A stretch of 64,000 nt of DNA from Streptomyces sp. ISL-96 (lineage in GTDB: Bacteria > Actinomycetota > Actinomycetes > Streptomycetales > Streptomycetaceae), in NCBI RefSeq assembly GCF_018614035.1, contig NZ_JAGGPA010000025.1, forward strand, positions 124,001 through 188,000, written 5' to 3'. The position numbers and the translations under genes were made by a program. Positions 49,851 to 58,255 of this stretch are shown here, in pieces (the stretch's first letter is position 1; each line of letters starts with the position of its first letter). The notes below the pieces were generated by a model. It saw nothing but the letters and a program-made list of their open reading frames with translations. It searched no databases and was not told the DNA's origin.

Positions 49851-49880
49851 CGTATGGTCTCATTCACTCTTTTCAGTCAA
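49851..49880 (-). promoter_or_regulatory. Candidate chpH promoter
   Basis: On the minus strand TTGACT (49875-49880) and CATACG (49851-49856) are 18 bases apart, about 80-110 bases before the chpH start. It is not a close match to any sigma factor I can name. Confidence 0.3.
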
Positions 49881-49914
49881 ATAGCACGTCCGGCCGATTA
49901 GTTGGAAAGTCGTT

Positions 49915-51249
49915 TCAGCACTTGTCCAGGAAGCGGTCCAGGACGCGTACGCCGAACTTCAGCCCGTCCACCGGGACTCGCTCGTCGACGCCGTGGAACA
50001 TCCCGGCGAAGTCGAGCTCGGGCGGCAGCTTCAGCGGCGCGAAGCCGAAGCAGCGGATCCCCAGGTCGTCGAAGGACTTGGCGTCGGTGCCGCCGGAGAG
50101 CATGTACGGGACGGCCCGCGCGATGGGGTCCTCGGCCCTCAGCGCCACCTGCATCGCTTCGACGAGGTCCCCGTCGAAGCTCGTCTCCAGGGCCTTGTCG
50201 CCGTGCACGTCCTCGCGCCGCACGCGCGGGCCGAGGATCCGGTCGAGGTCGGTGAGGAACTCGTCCTCGTAACCGGGCAGGAAGCGCCCGTCGACATGCG
50301 CCGTGGCCTGCCCCGGGATCACATTCACCTTGTAGCCCGCGCCGAGCATGGTCGGGGCGGCGGAGTTGCGCAGTGTGGCGCCGATCATCTTCGCGATGCC
50401 GCCGAGCTTGGCGAGCGTCGCGTCCATGTCCTCGGGGTCGAGCGGGGTGCCGAGCGCGTCCGATAGCTCGTCCAGGAAGGACCGTACGGTCTTGGTCATC
50501 CGCACCGGCCACTTGTGCCGCCCGAGCCGCCCCACGGCCTCGCACAGCTCCGTGATCGCGTTGTCGTTGTTGGTCATCGAGCCGTGCCCCGCCGTGCCGT
50601 CCACGGTGAGCTGCATCCAGTGCATGCCCTTCTGCGCCGTCTCGACGAGATACAGCCGCAGGTTCTCGTTGACGGTGAAGGAGAAGCCGCCGACCTCGCC
50701 GATCGCCTCCGTGACGCCCTCGAAGAGGCCGGGGTGCTTGTCGACGAGATGCCGCGCCCCGTACGTACCGCCCGCCTCCTCGTCGGCGAGGAAGGCCAGC
50801 ACGATGTCGCGCGGGGGTTTGCGGCCGCTGCGCATCCTGTCGCGTACGACCGCGAGGGTCATCGCGTCCATGTCCTTCATGTCGACCGCGCCCCGGCCCC
50901 ACACGCAGCCGTCCGCGATCTCGCCCGCGAAGGGGTGGTGCGTCCAGTCCTGGGCGTTGGCCGGTACGACGTCGGTGTGCCCGTGGATGAGCAGCGCCGG
51001 CTTCGACGGGTCCTCGCCCTCGATCCTGGCCACGGTGGAGGCCCGCCCCGGGTGGGACTCGAAGATCTGCGGTTCGAGCCCCACCTCGGCGAGCTTTTCG
51101 GCGATGTACTCCGCGGCGGCCCGCTCTCCGGGGCCCGAGTGGTCTCCGTAGTTGCTGGTGTCGATCCTGATCAAGTCACGACAGAGATCGACGACCTCGT
51201 CCTCGCCCGAGACCGTCCTGTCCTGGCCGGCCGTCTTCGACTCGCTCAC
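49915..51249 (-). CDS. M20-family zinc metallopeptidase
   Basis: A 444-residue M20 peptidase. Zinc ligands and catalytic residues are seen in LLIHGHTDVVPAN (His, Asp), GRGAVDMKDMDAM (bridging Asp), FLADEEAGGTYG (general-base Glu and ligand Glu), and a C-terminal His in GMFHGVDERV. The lid domain (about 195-330) contains the usual dimer-type insertion. Substrates of this group are dipeptides or N-acyl amino acids; the exact one is unknown. No signal peptide. GTG 51249 follows GGGAGG; a GTG-type start five codons earlier is not supported. Confidence 0.93.
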   Translation of the reverse strand: MSESKTAGQDRTVSGEDEVVDLCRDLIRIDTSNYGDHSGPGERAAAEYIAEKLAEVGLEPQIFESHPGRASTVARIEGEDPSKPALLIHGHTDVVPANAQDWTHHPFAGEIADGCVWGRGAVDMKDMDAMTLAVVRDRMRSGRKPPRDIVLAFLADEEAGGTYGARHLVDKHPGLFEGVTEAIGEVGGFSFTVNENLRLYLVETAQKGMHWMQLTVDGTAGHGSMTNNDNAITELCEAVGRLGRHKWPVRMTKTVRSFLDELSDALGTPLDPEDMDATLAKLGGIAKMIGATLRNSAAPTMLGAGYKVNVIPGQATAHVDGRFLPGYEDEFLTDLDRILGPRVRREDVHGDKALETSFDGDLVEAMQVALRAEDPIARAVPYMLSGGTDAKSFDDLGIRCFGFAPLKLPPELDFAGMFHGVDERVPVDGLKFGVRVLDRFLDKC

Positions 51250-51385
51250 GCTGCTTCCTCCCACTGGCGTTGCTGGTGGTCCCCCTCATCCTCCCGCTGC
51301 TGACCAGGGGGTGTGATCAGGGGGTCTGAATGTTTGCTATGGTTTTCCACGTCGGAACGGCCCAGGGCCGCAAGACAGACACCTT

Positions 51386-51473
51386 GTCCGGGTGGCGGAA
51401 TGGCAGACGCGCTAGCTTGAGGTGCTAGTGCCCTTTATCGGGCGTGGGGGTTCAAGTCCCCCCTCGGACACCA
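51386..51473 (+). tRNA. tRNA-Leu (anticodon GAG)
   Basis: An 88-nt cloverleaf with encoded CCA. The acceptor stem GTCCGGG pairs with CTCGGAC (one G-T), the anticodon stem CTAGC/GCTAG frames the loop TTGAGGT with anticodon GAG, the variable arm is long (class II, GCCCTTTATCGGGC) and the T-arm has GTTCAAG between GGGGG and CCCCC. It reads CUC/CUU leucine codons. Confidence 0.97.
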
Positions 51474-51475
51474 GC

Positions 51476-51506
51476 GAAGAACCCCCAGCTCAGCTGGGGG
51501 TTCTTC
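51476..51506 (+). terminator. Terminator of tRNA-Leu
   Basis: GAAGAACCCCCAGCT and its exact mirror around one base; TTCTTCTGTTTT follows. It starts 3 bp after the tRNA and lies next to the stop of the metallo-beta-lactamase gene on minus. Confidence 0.85.
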
Positions 51507-51511
51507 TGTTT

Positions 51512-52150
51512 TCAGTGCCCCCTGGTGATCCACTCCTGGAGGTGCGGGGCCTCCGCGCCGATGGTGGTGGCGTCGCCGTGGCCGGTACGTACCTCCGTGT
51601 CCGGCGGGAGGGTGAGCAGCCGGTCACGGATCGAGTCGACGATCGTCGGGAAGTGGGAGAAGGACCGGCCGGTGGCACCGGGGCCGCCCTGGAAGAGGGT
51701 GTCGCCGGTGAAGACGGTGGCCAGCTCCGGCGCGTACAGGCAGACCGCGCCGGGTGCGTGGCCCGGGGTGTGCAGGACGGTCAGCGTGGTGCCTGCGACG
51801 GTGAGGGTCTGGCCGTCGGTGAGCTCGCCGTCGGGGGCGCGGTCGGGGTGGGTGTGCTTCCACAGGGGCAGGTCGTCGGGGTGGAGCAGGATGGGGGCGC
51901 CCGTGGCGGCGGCGAGGGCCGGGGCGGCGTCGATGTGGTCGTTGTGGGCGTGCGTGCAGACGATCGCGCGCAGGGTACGGCCGCCGAGTGCGGCGGCGAT
52001 GGCGTCAGAGTCGTGGGCCGCGTCGATGACGATCGCCTCGGTGTCGTCGCCGACGATCCAGACGTTGTTGTCGACGTCCCAGGTGCCGCCGTCGAGGGAG
52101 AAGGTGCCCGAGGTGACCAGGTGGTCGATGCGTGCGGGTGCGTTCGTCAT
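51512..52150 (-). CDS. MBL-fold hydrolase coupled to mscR (putative S-formylmycothiol hydrolase)
   Basis: A 212-residue metallo-beta-lactamase fold protein. The metal sites are THAHNDHID (HxHxDH), HTPGHAPG (His), GDTLFQGG (Asp) and a C-terminal GHGDATT (His). The gene overlaps the mscR stop by four bases (ATGA), so both proteins are made together. In mycobacteria an MBL gene is also next to mscR. MscR makes S-formylmycothiol, so a thioester hydrolase of the glyoxalase II type is a sensible function for this protein; this is inference. Confidence 0.85.
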   Translation of the reverse strand: MTNAPARIDHLVTSGTFSLDGGTWDVDNNVWIVGDDTEAIVIDAAHDSDAIAAALGGRTLRAIVCTHAHNDHIDAAPALAAATGAPILLHPDDLPLWKHTHPDRAPDGELTDGQTLTVAGTTLTVLHTPGHAPGAVCLYAPELATVFTGDTLFQGGPGATGRSFSHFPTIVDSIRDRLLTLPPDTEVRTGHGDATTIGAEAPHLQEWITRGH

Positions 52151-53235
52151 GCGAACTTCACCACCGAGCGCAGTACGTCGCCCTCGTGCATGCGCGCGAA
52201 GGCCTTCTCGATGTCGCCGAGGCCGATGGTCTCGGTGACGAAGGCCGCGAGGTCGATACGGCCCTGCTGGTGCAGGTCGACGAGCATCGGGAAGTCGCGG
52301 GAGGGCAGACAGTCGCCGTACCAGGACGACTTGAGGGCTCCACCGCGGCCGAAGACGTCGATGAGCGGCAGTTCGAGCCGCATGTCCGGGGTGGGGACGC
52401 CGACCAGGACCACGGTGCCGGCCAGGTCCCGGGCGTAGAACGCCTGCTTGTACGTCTCGGGGCGGCCCACCGCCTCGATGACGACGTCGGCGCCGAATCC
52501 GCCGGTGAGCTCGCGGATGGCTTCGACGGGGTCCGTGGTGCGGGAGTTGACGGTGTGGGTGGCGCCCATGGTGCGGGCGGTCTGAAGCTTGCGGTCGTCG
52601 ATGTCGACGGCGATGATCTTCGCCGCGCCCGCGAGCCTGGCGCCCACGATCGCCGCGTCGCCGACGCCGCCGCAGCCGATGACGGCGACCGAGTCGCCGC
52701 GGGCGACCTGGCCGGTGTTGATGGCGGCGCCGATGCCGGCCATGACGCCGCAGCCGAGCAGGCCCGCGACGGCGGGCGAGACGGACGGGTCGACCTTGGT
52801 GCACTGGCCGGCCGCGACGAGGGTCTTCTCGGCGAACGCGCCGATGCCGAGCGCCGGGGACAGCTCGGTGCCGTCCAGCAGGGTCATCTTCTGCTGGGCG
52901 TTGTGGGTGTCGAAGCAGTACTGGGGACGTCCGCGCAGGCAGGCCCGGCACTGGCCGCACACCGCACGCCAGTTGAGGATGACGAAGTCGCCGGGGGCGA
53001 CGTCGGTGACGCCTTCGCCGACCGACTCGACGATGCCCGCCGCCTCGTGGCCGAGGAGGAAGGGGAAGTCGTCGTTGATGCCGCCCTGCTTGTAGTGCAG
53101 GTCGGTGTGGCAGACGCCGCACGCCTGGATCCTGACGACGGCCTCACCCGGTCCCGGGTCCGGGACGAGGATGGTCTCCACCCGCACCGGCTCGTTCTTC
53201 CCCGGTGCGATTACGCCTTGGACCTGCTGTGTCAT
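52147..53235 (-). CDS. mscR: S-(hydroxymethyl)mycothiol dehydrogenase (MscR)
   Basis: A 362-residue zinc alcohol dehydrogenase. Catalytic zinc ligands are in ACGVCHTDLHY (Cys) and GHEAAGIVESVGEGV (His), the structural zinc Cys are in VCGQCRACLRGRPQYC, and the NAD site is VIGCGGVGDAAIVG. It closely resembles the mycobacterial mycothiol-dependent formaldehyde dehydrogenase/nitrosomycothiol reductase, including QKMTLLDGTELSPALGIGAF. It oxidises the formaldehyde-mycothiol adduct with NAD+ and can reduce S-nitrosomycothiol. It precedes the MBL gene with overlap and works with the mycothiol made via MshC, encoded in this window. Confidence 0.93.
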   Translation of the reverse strand: MTQQVQGVIAPGKNEPVRVETILVPDPGPGEAVVRIQACGVCHTDLHYKQGGINDDFPFLLGHEAAGIVESVGEGVTDVAPGDFVILNWRAVCGQCRACLRGRPQYCFDTHNAQQKMTLLDGTELSPALGIGAFAEKTLVAAGQCTKVDPSVSPAVAGLLGCGVMAGIGAAINTGQVARGDSVAVIGCGGVGDAAIVGARLAGAAKIIAVDIDDRKLQTARTMGATHTVNSRTTDPVEAIRELTGGFGADVVIEAVGRPETYKQAFYARDLAGTVVLVGVPTPDMRLELPLIDVFGRGGALKSSWYGDCLPSRDFPMLVDLHQQGRIDLAAFVTETIGLGDIEKAFARMHEGDVLRSVVKFA

Positions 53236-53292
53236 ACGTGAACTTCCTTCCTCGCGCGACGAGTACGCCCCGTTTTCCCGACCGTACTCGCT

Positions 53293-54939
53293 CTACAGAC
53301 CGGCGTCGTAGACCTGCTGCCCGCCGATGTAGGTGCGGGCGACGCGGGTCGCGGCGATTTCGCCGGGGGGCGCCGCGTACGGGTCGCGGTCCAGTACCAC
53401 CAGGTCCGCGAGGGATCCGGCGCGGACGCTGCCGGTGTCGTCGAGGTGGTTCACGTGGGCGGAGCCCGCCGTGTACGCGGCGAGGGCGGCGGTCAGGCCG
53501 ATGCGCTGCTCCGGGAGGAAGACGGGTCCGGTGCCGCCGGGTTCGACGCGGTTGACGGCGGTGTGGATGCCGTGCAGCGGGTCGGGGCTGCTGACCGGCC
53601 AGTCGCTGCCCGCGGCGAGGGTGGCGCCGGAGCGCAGCAGCGCCGCGAAGGGGTACTGGTGGCCGGCCCTCTCCGGCCCCAGGAAGGGGATGGTCAGTTC
53701 GTCCATCTGCGGTTCGTGCGCGGCCCACAGGGGCTGGATGTTGGCGGTGGCGCCGAGCTGCCGGAAGCGGCCGATGTCGTCGGGGTGGACGACTTGCAGG
53801 TGGGCGAGGTGGGGGCGGGTGTCGCGCCATCCGTTGGTGCTGCGGGCCGCTTCGACGGCGTCAAGGGCCTCGCGTACGGCGCGGTCGCCGAGGGCGTGGA
53901 AGTGGGCCTGGAAGCCGAGTGCGTCCAGCTCGGTGACGTACCGGCGCAGGTCGGCGGGGTCGATGAAGCTGGTGCCCCGGTTGGCGGTGGGGCAGCCGCA
54001 GCCGTCCAGGTACGGGGTGAGGAGGGCGGCGGTGCCCGTCTCGGCGACTCCGTCCACCATGATCTTCACCGATCCGGCGCGGAAGCGTCCGTCGCTCAAC
54101 TCCTGGCGCCGGGCGACGAGTTCCGGGATCTGCTCGGCGCCGCGTTCGCGGTCCCACCAGAGGGCGCCGGTGACCCGGGCGGTGAGGGAGCCGTCGCGGG
54201 CGGCGGCGACGTAGGCGTCGGCGGGGTCTTCCATCGCACCGAACGTGCCGACGATGGCGTCCTGCCAGGCGGTGATGCCGTACGAGTGGAGCAGTCGCTG
54301 GGCGCGGAGCAGGGCGGCGAGCCGGTCGGCGGGCGTGGAGGGCGGGGTGAGGCGGGCCACCAGGTCCATGGCGCCCTCCTGGAGGAGGCCGGTGGGCTCG
54401 CCGTGGGCGTCCCGCTCGATCCGGCCGTCGGCGGGGTCGGGGGTGGTGCGGTCGATGCCGGCGAGGGCGAGGGCGCGACTGTTGGCCCAGGCTCCGTGGT
54501 GGTCACGGTTGGGGAGGTAGACGGGGCGGCCGGGGACGATCGCGTCGAGCAGGTCCTTGGTGGGGGCGCCTCCTGCGAAGGCCTCCATGGACCAGCCGCC
54601 GCCGGTGATCCACTCCTCTTCGGGGTGGGTTTCGGCGTACGCCCGTACCGCTGCGAGGGTTTCCGCGGCCGTACGGGCGGCCGTCAGGTCGCACCGGGCC
54701 ATTTCCAGGCCGGCTGAGACTGGGTGGATGTGGGCGTCCTGGAAGCCGGGGATGAGCAGTTTCCCGGCGAGGTCGACGACTTCGGCCTTCGGGCCGATGA
54801 GGTCGCGTACCTCGTCGTGGCCGACTGCGGTGACGCGGTCGCCGGTGACGGCGACGGTGGTGGCGCGGGTGCGGGCGGCGTCGAGGGTGAGGACGGGGCC
54901 GCCGGTGAAGACGAGGTCGGCGGGGTGGGTTTTGCGCAT
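53293..54939 (-). CDS. Amidohydrolase family protein (YtcJ-like)
   Basis: A 548-residue amidohydrolase. Metal residues are in IPGFQDAHIHPVSAGLEMA, KIMVDGVAETG (Lys), FQAHFHALGDRA (His), HLAHLQVVHPDD and GSDWPVSSPDPL (Asp). The YtcJ group acts on amide or carbamate bonds in unknown substrates. ATG 54939 is chosen; the frame starts 14 codons earlier but that part overlaps the promoter side. It is divergent from a TetR regulator with about 90 bp between, so the latter probably controls it. Confidence 0.9.
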   Translation of the reverse strand: MRKTHPADLVFTGGPVLTLDAARTRATTVAVTGDRVTAVGHDEVRDLIGPKAEVVDLAGKLLIPGFQDAHIHPVSAGLEMARCDLTAARTAAETLAAVRAYAETHPEEEWITGGGWSMEAFAGGAPTKDLLDAIVPGRPVYLPNRDHHGAWANSRALALAGIDRTTPDPADGRIERDAHGEPTGLLQEGAMDLVARLTPPSTPADRLAALLRAQRLLHSYGITAWQDAIVGTFGAMEDPADAYVAAARDGSLTARVTGALWWDRERGAEQIPELVARRQELSDGRFRAGSVKIMVDGVAETGTAALLTPYLDGCGCPTANRGTSFIDPADLRRYVTELDALGFQAHFHALGDRAVREALDAVEAARSTNGWRDTRPHLAHLQVVHPDDIGRFRQLGATANIQPLWAAHEPQMDELTIPFLGPERAGHQYPFAALLRSGATLAAGSDWPVSSPDPLHGIHTAVNRVEPGGTGPVFLPEQRIGLTAALAAYTAGSAHVNHLDDTGSVRAGSLADLVVLDRDPYAAPPGEIAATRVARTYIGGQQVYDAGL

Positions 54940-55032
54940 GGGTGTGATTCCGATCGTGAGCGCTGGTGGCGGCGCGCACATCGAACTCTCCCGGCCCTCT
55001 ACAGGTCAACGGTGTTGTCGTAAGGTCCGCGC

Positions 55033-55743
55033 ATGGGTGAGCGAGTGGTGGCGGAGGAGGCGCGCCGACGCAGGAGGCCCACGAAGCAGGGCACGGTGCT
55101 GTCGGAGCAGCTGATCGTGGAGACCGCGCTGCGGCTGATCAGGGAGCACGGGGCGGCGGCACTGACAGTGCGGCGGCTCGGGGCGGCGCTTGGGGCCGAT
55201 CCCAGTGCGCTCTACCGGTACTTCCGGGACACTGATGATCTGCTGCTCGCGGTCGCGGACGAGCTCATCGGGCGTACGCTGCGGCGGTTCCGGCCGAGTG
55301 GGGAGTGGCGGGCGGATCTGCGCACGCTGGGGCTGATGATGCACGCCGAGTACCAGGCGCATCCGCAGGCGGCGATGCTGACGTGTGCGCGGGTTACGGG
55401 GCGGGCGTATGAGATCCAGGCGGTGGAGACGATCCTCGGGATCCTGCGCGGGGCCGGGTTTCCGGACGCGGAGGCGGTACGGATCTACCACGTCTTCGTG
55501 GACCAGACGCTGTCGTTCGCGGCGCTGGACGCGGTGGCGCCGGCGCTGCCGGCGGGGGCGCGGGAGGCGGAGGAGCGGGCGTGGCGGGGGACGTACGCGC
55601 GGCTGCCGGCGGACAGCTGTCCGCACATCGCCGCGACTGCGGGGGTGCTGGTGGCGGAGAATTCTTTCCCCACCCCGCCCCGCCCCTTCCCGAAACTGGG
55701 GCTCCGCCCCCAGACCCCGGTCCTCAAACGCCGGACGGGCTGA
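55033..55743 (+). CDS. TetR-family transcriptional regulator
   Basis: A 236-residue TetR protein. The N-terminus is basic, the HTH is LIVETALRLIREHGAAALTV, then RRLGAALGADPSALYRYFRD; a C-terminal helical ligand domain (TetR_C-like) follows. The last 24 or so residues (from about SFPTPPRPFPKLGL) read through a repeat unit common in Streptomyces intergenic DNA, so the original stop may have been lost or moved. A short CAAC-ggt-GTTG repeat (55007-55017) lies 16 bp before the ATG and may be its operator. Divergent from the amidohydrolase gene. Confidence 0.88.
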   Translation: MGERVVAEEARRRRRPTKQGTVLSEQLIVETALRLIREHGAAALTVRRLGAALGADPSALYRYFRDTDDLLLAVADELIGRTLRRFRPSGEWRADLRTLGLMMHAEYQAHPQAAMLTCARVTGRAYEIQAVETILGILRGAGFPDAEAVRIYHVFVDQTLSFAALDAVAPALPAGAREAEERAWRGTYARLPADSCPHIAATAGVLVAENSFPTPPRPFPKLGLRPQTPVLKRRTG

Positions 55744-55746
55744 AAT
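55720..55746 (+). repeat. Intergenic repeat copy A (end of TetR gene)
   Basis: GTCCTCAAACGCCGGACGGG continues CTGAAAT. It matches, in inverse orientation, the unit at 55910-55937, and looks like a short dispersed repeat I have seen often between Streptomyces genes. The TetR stop lies inside it. Confidence 0.75.
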
Positions 55747-55859
55747 CGGCGGGGGTGCTTCGGCGCAGGCGAAGCGGCTGCCTTCGCCGGACACGGCCGA
55801 GCTCGCCGAAGCGGCAGCATTGTGCGGCGCGGCCGCGGCGCGCGGCTGTTGTGGGGCTT

Positions 55860-55890
55860 GCCGACGCGGCTCTGGTTGAGCCGCGTCGGC
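55860..55890. terminator. Perfect 13-bp hairpin between the two repeat copies
   Basis: GCCGACGCGGCTC, loop of five and exact mirror arm. It may end both the TetR transcript and the permease transcript (stop 55966, minus). Confidence 0.75.
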
Positions 55891-55909
55891 CAATCGGGTC
55901 CCGGGCGGG

Positions 55910-55937
55910 AAATCAAGCCCGTCCGGCGATTGAGGAC
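55910..55937 (-). repeat. Intergenic repeat copy B (inverted)
   Basis: Reads, on the minus strand, GTCCTCAATCGCCGGACGGG then CTTGATTT; 163 bases from copy A, opposite in direction, a few mismatches. Confidence 0.75.
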
Positions 55938-55965
55938 GCGCCCGTAGTGCGTCCGGGGGCGCGTC

Positions 55966-57420
55966 CTAGGCGCGGTCTGCTGCCAGCGCCGCGACCCGCT
56001 TGCGGACCACGAACCAGCCGCCCACCAGCGCCGCCGCGATCAGCGGGAGGCACATCACGGTCGTACGGCCGACTCCGCCGCCCCACCACATCAGGACGAC
56101 GACGCTGGCGAGGAAGAACAGGGTGACGATCTGCGTGTACGGGGCCCAGGGGAGACGGTACGACGGGCGCGTGACCCGGCCGTCCTTGGAGCGGTGCCAG
56201 AAGAGCAGCGAGCAGAGCATGATCATGCCCCAGGTGCCGAGGATGCCGATCGACGCGAAGTTCAGGACGATCTCGAAGGCCTCGCCCGGCATCACGTAGT
56301 TCAGGCCGACGCCCAGGACACCGAAGCCGGCGGTGAGCAGGATGCCGCCGTACGGGACCTGGCCCTTGTTCATGCGGCCCGTGAACTTGGGCGCGGAGCC
56401 CGAGAGGGCCATGGAGCGCAGGATGCGGCCGGTGGAGTACAGGCCCGAGTTCAGGCTGGAGAGGGCCGCCGTCAGGACGACGAGGTTCATGACGTCCGCC
56501 GCGCCCGCTACGCCGAGCTTGTTCATGACGGTGACGAAGGGGCTCTCGTTGCCGGAGTACGACGTGTACGGGAGCAGCAGCGCCAGGAGGATGACCGAGC
56601 CGACGTAGAAGATGCCGACGCGCCACATGATCGAGTTGATCGCCTTCGGCATGATCTTCTCGGGGTTCTTCGTCTCGCCCGCCGCGACGCCGCACAGCTC
56701 CACCGAGGCGTACGCGAAGACGACACCCTGGATGACCAGGAGCATCGGCAGCATGCCGACCGGGAACAGGCCGCCGCCGTCGGTGATCGTGGAGAAGCCG
56801 GGGGTGTGGCCGTCGAGCTGGTGCTGGGTGGCGACCAGGTAGATGCCGATGGCCATGAAGACGACCAGCGCGGCGACCTTGACGATCGCGAACCAGAACT
56901 CCATCTCGCCGAAGTACTTCACCGAGATCAGGTTCGCGGTCAGGACCACGGCGAGGGCGATCAGGGCGAGCACCCACTGCGGTACGTCGCTGAACATGGC
57001 CCAGAAATGGGCGTACGTCGCGGCCGCTGTGATGTCTGCCACTGCCGTGGTCGACCAGTTGAGGAAGTACAGCCAGCCGGCGGCGAAGGCGCCCTTCTCC
57101 CCCATGAATTCACGGGCGTACGAGACGAAGGCGCCGGAGGAGGGGCGGTACAGGACCAGTTCGCCGAGCGCGCGCACGACGAAGAAGGCGAAGACGCCAC
57201 AGACCGCGTAGGCGATGGCGAGGGACGGGCCCGCTCCGGCCATGCGGCCGCCGGCGCCCAGGAACAGGCCGGTGCCTATCGCCCCGCCGATCGCGATCAT
57301 GTTGATGTGGCGGGACTTCAGGTCCTTGCTGTAACCCTCGTCACCCGCGTCGACATGTGGGGATGTCGATACGGGATCGGCGGGACCGGCGGGGGCCGCA
57401 GTCAGGGTGCGGTCACTCAT
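55966..57420 (-). CDS. Amino-acid permease of the AAT family (AnsP/GABA permease-like)
   Basis: A 484-residue permease with about 12 spans. The N-terminal signature SRHINMIAIGGAIGTGLFLG is the AAT family motif, and ETKNPEKIMPKAINSIMWRV in the middle is also conserved. Close relatives take up asparagine or GABA and other amino acids with H+; specificity cannot be read. The ATG at 57420 overlaps the stop of the FadR-type gene by eight bases, so regulator and transporter are translated from one message. The minus-strand terminator and inverted repeats follow the stop. Confidence 0.92.
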   Translation of the reverse strand: MSDRTLTAAPAGPADPVSTSPHVDAGDEGYSKDLKSRHINMIAIGGAIGTGLFLGAGGRMAGAGPSLAIAYAVCGVFAFFVVRALGELVLYRPSSGAFVSYAREFMGEKGAFAAGWLYFLNWSTTAVADITAAATYAHFWAMFSDVPQWVLALIALAVVLTANLISVKYFGEMEFWFAIVKVAALVVFMAIGIYLVATQHQLDGHTPGFSTITDGGGLFPVGMLPMLLVIQGVVFAYASVELCGVAAGETKNPEKIMPKAINSIMWRVGIFYVGSVILLALLLPYTSYSGNESPFVTVMNKLGVAGAADVMNLVVLTAALSSLNSGLYSTGRILRSMALSGSAPKFTGRMNKGQVPYGGILLTAGFGVLGVGLNYVMPGEAFEIVLNFASIGILGTWGMIMLCSLLFWHRSKDGRVTRPSYRLPWAPYTQIVTLFFLASVVVLMWWGGGVGRTTVMCLPLIAAALVGGWFVVRKRVAALAADRA

Positions 57421-58156
57421 GCTGTTTCTTCGCCTTCATCTGGGGGGGGTGCTGTGCGGTACCGGGCCGCACGATCGTGTTGAGCGTGATCTCGACGTGT
57501 TCGAGGTGCGCGGCCATGGCCTGCACCGCCGCTTCCTCGGAGCCGCCGACGATCGCCTCTACGAGCGCCCGGTGCTCAAGGTCCGACTGGCGTCGTCGGT
57601 CCCCGAGTTGGTTCAGGAGGGTGGACTGCCGGGCAAGGGCGTCCCTGATCTCTTCGATGATCTTGAGGAAGACAGGGTTGCCCGACGCCTGGGCGACGGA
57701 ACTGTGGAAGAGCGTGTCGAGCGCCACCCAAGCGGTGGGGTCGGGCTCCTGCTCCATCTTCCCGATCAGGTGGGTCAGCAGGTCTACGTCGTCCTGCGTT
57801 CGCCGCGTAGCAGCGTAACCCGCCACGGGGATCTCGACGTGCCGTCGCACTTCGATCAGGTCCCGGGCCGAGTACGCACCGAAGACCGGGTTCTGGTCGG
57901 CGCCGCTGGCCGCGACGTACGTGCCCTTGCCGGCCCGGGACACCGTGAGGCCGAGCGCCTGGAGGGCGCGCAGGGCCTCGCGTACGACGGAGCGGCTGAC
58001 CTCGAAGTGCTTTCCGAGCTCTGCCTCCGTCGGGAGCTTCTCGCCGACGACGAGTTCACCCCGCTCTATGGCGTCCCGGAGGTGGGTGAGGACGGCTTCC
58101 ATCGCGCTGATGCGCCGGGGTGCGCCGCCACCTGTCCGGCTGTCTGACAAGACCAT
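57413..58156 (-). CDS. FadR-family (GntR) regulator of the adjacent permease
   Basis: About 247 residues with winged helix (LVVGEKLPTEAELGKHFEVS, then RSVVREALRALQALGLTVSR) and FCD domain (ALDTLFHSSVAQASGNPVFL, LEHRALVEAIVGGSEEAAVQ). ATG 58156 is chosen, although no good ribosome site is seen; TTG 58186 and ATG 58102 are alternatives. A TTGTCAGACAG box inside the early coding DNA resembles a FadR-type operator (TnGTnnnACnA, last base differs), so an autoregulatory site near the start is likely. Its end overlaps the permease start, which shows operon coupling. Confidence 0.88.
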   Translation of the reverse strand: MVLSDSRTGGGAPRRISAMEAVLTHLRDAIERGELVVGEKLPTEAELGKHFEVSRSVVREALRALQALGLTVSRAGKGTYVAASGADQNPVFGAYSARDLIEVRRHVEIPVAGYAATRRTQDDVDLLTHLIGKMEQEPDPTAWVALDTLFHSSVAQASGNPVFLKIIEEIRDALARQSTLLNQLGDRRRQSDLEHRALVEAIVGGSEEAAVQAMAAHLEHVEITLNTIVRPGTAQHPPQMKAKKQHE

Positions 58157-58255
58157 GCGGAGAATGCTCGGAGGTCGGACATACAAGCGTCAAGAGTGTT
58201 CGATGAGTTGATTTGAAGTGAATGGGAGGGTAATGAGGTGGACATTCCGGGCGAA

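Noticed and set aside
51338..51343. TATGGT box as tRNA-Leu promoter
   Set aside because: No -35 element at a suitable distance was seen, so I did not list it as a feature.
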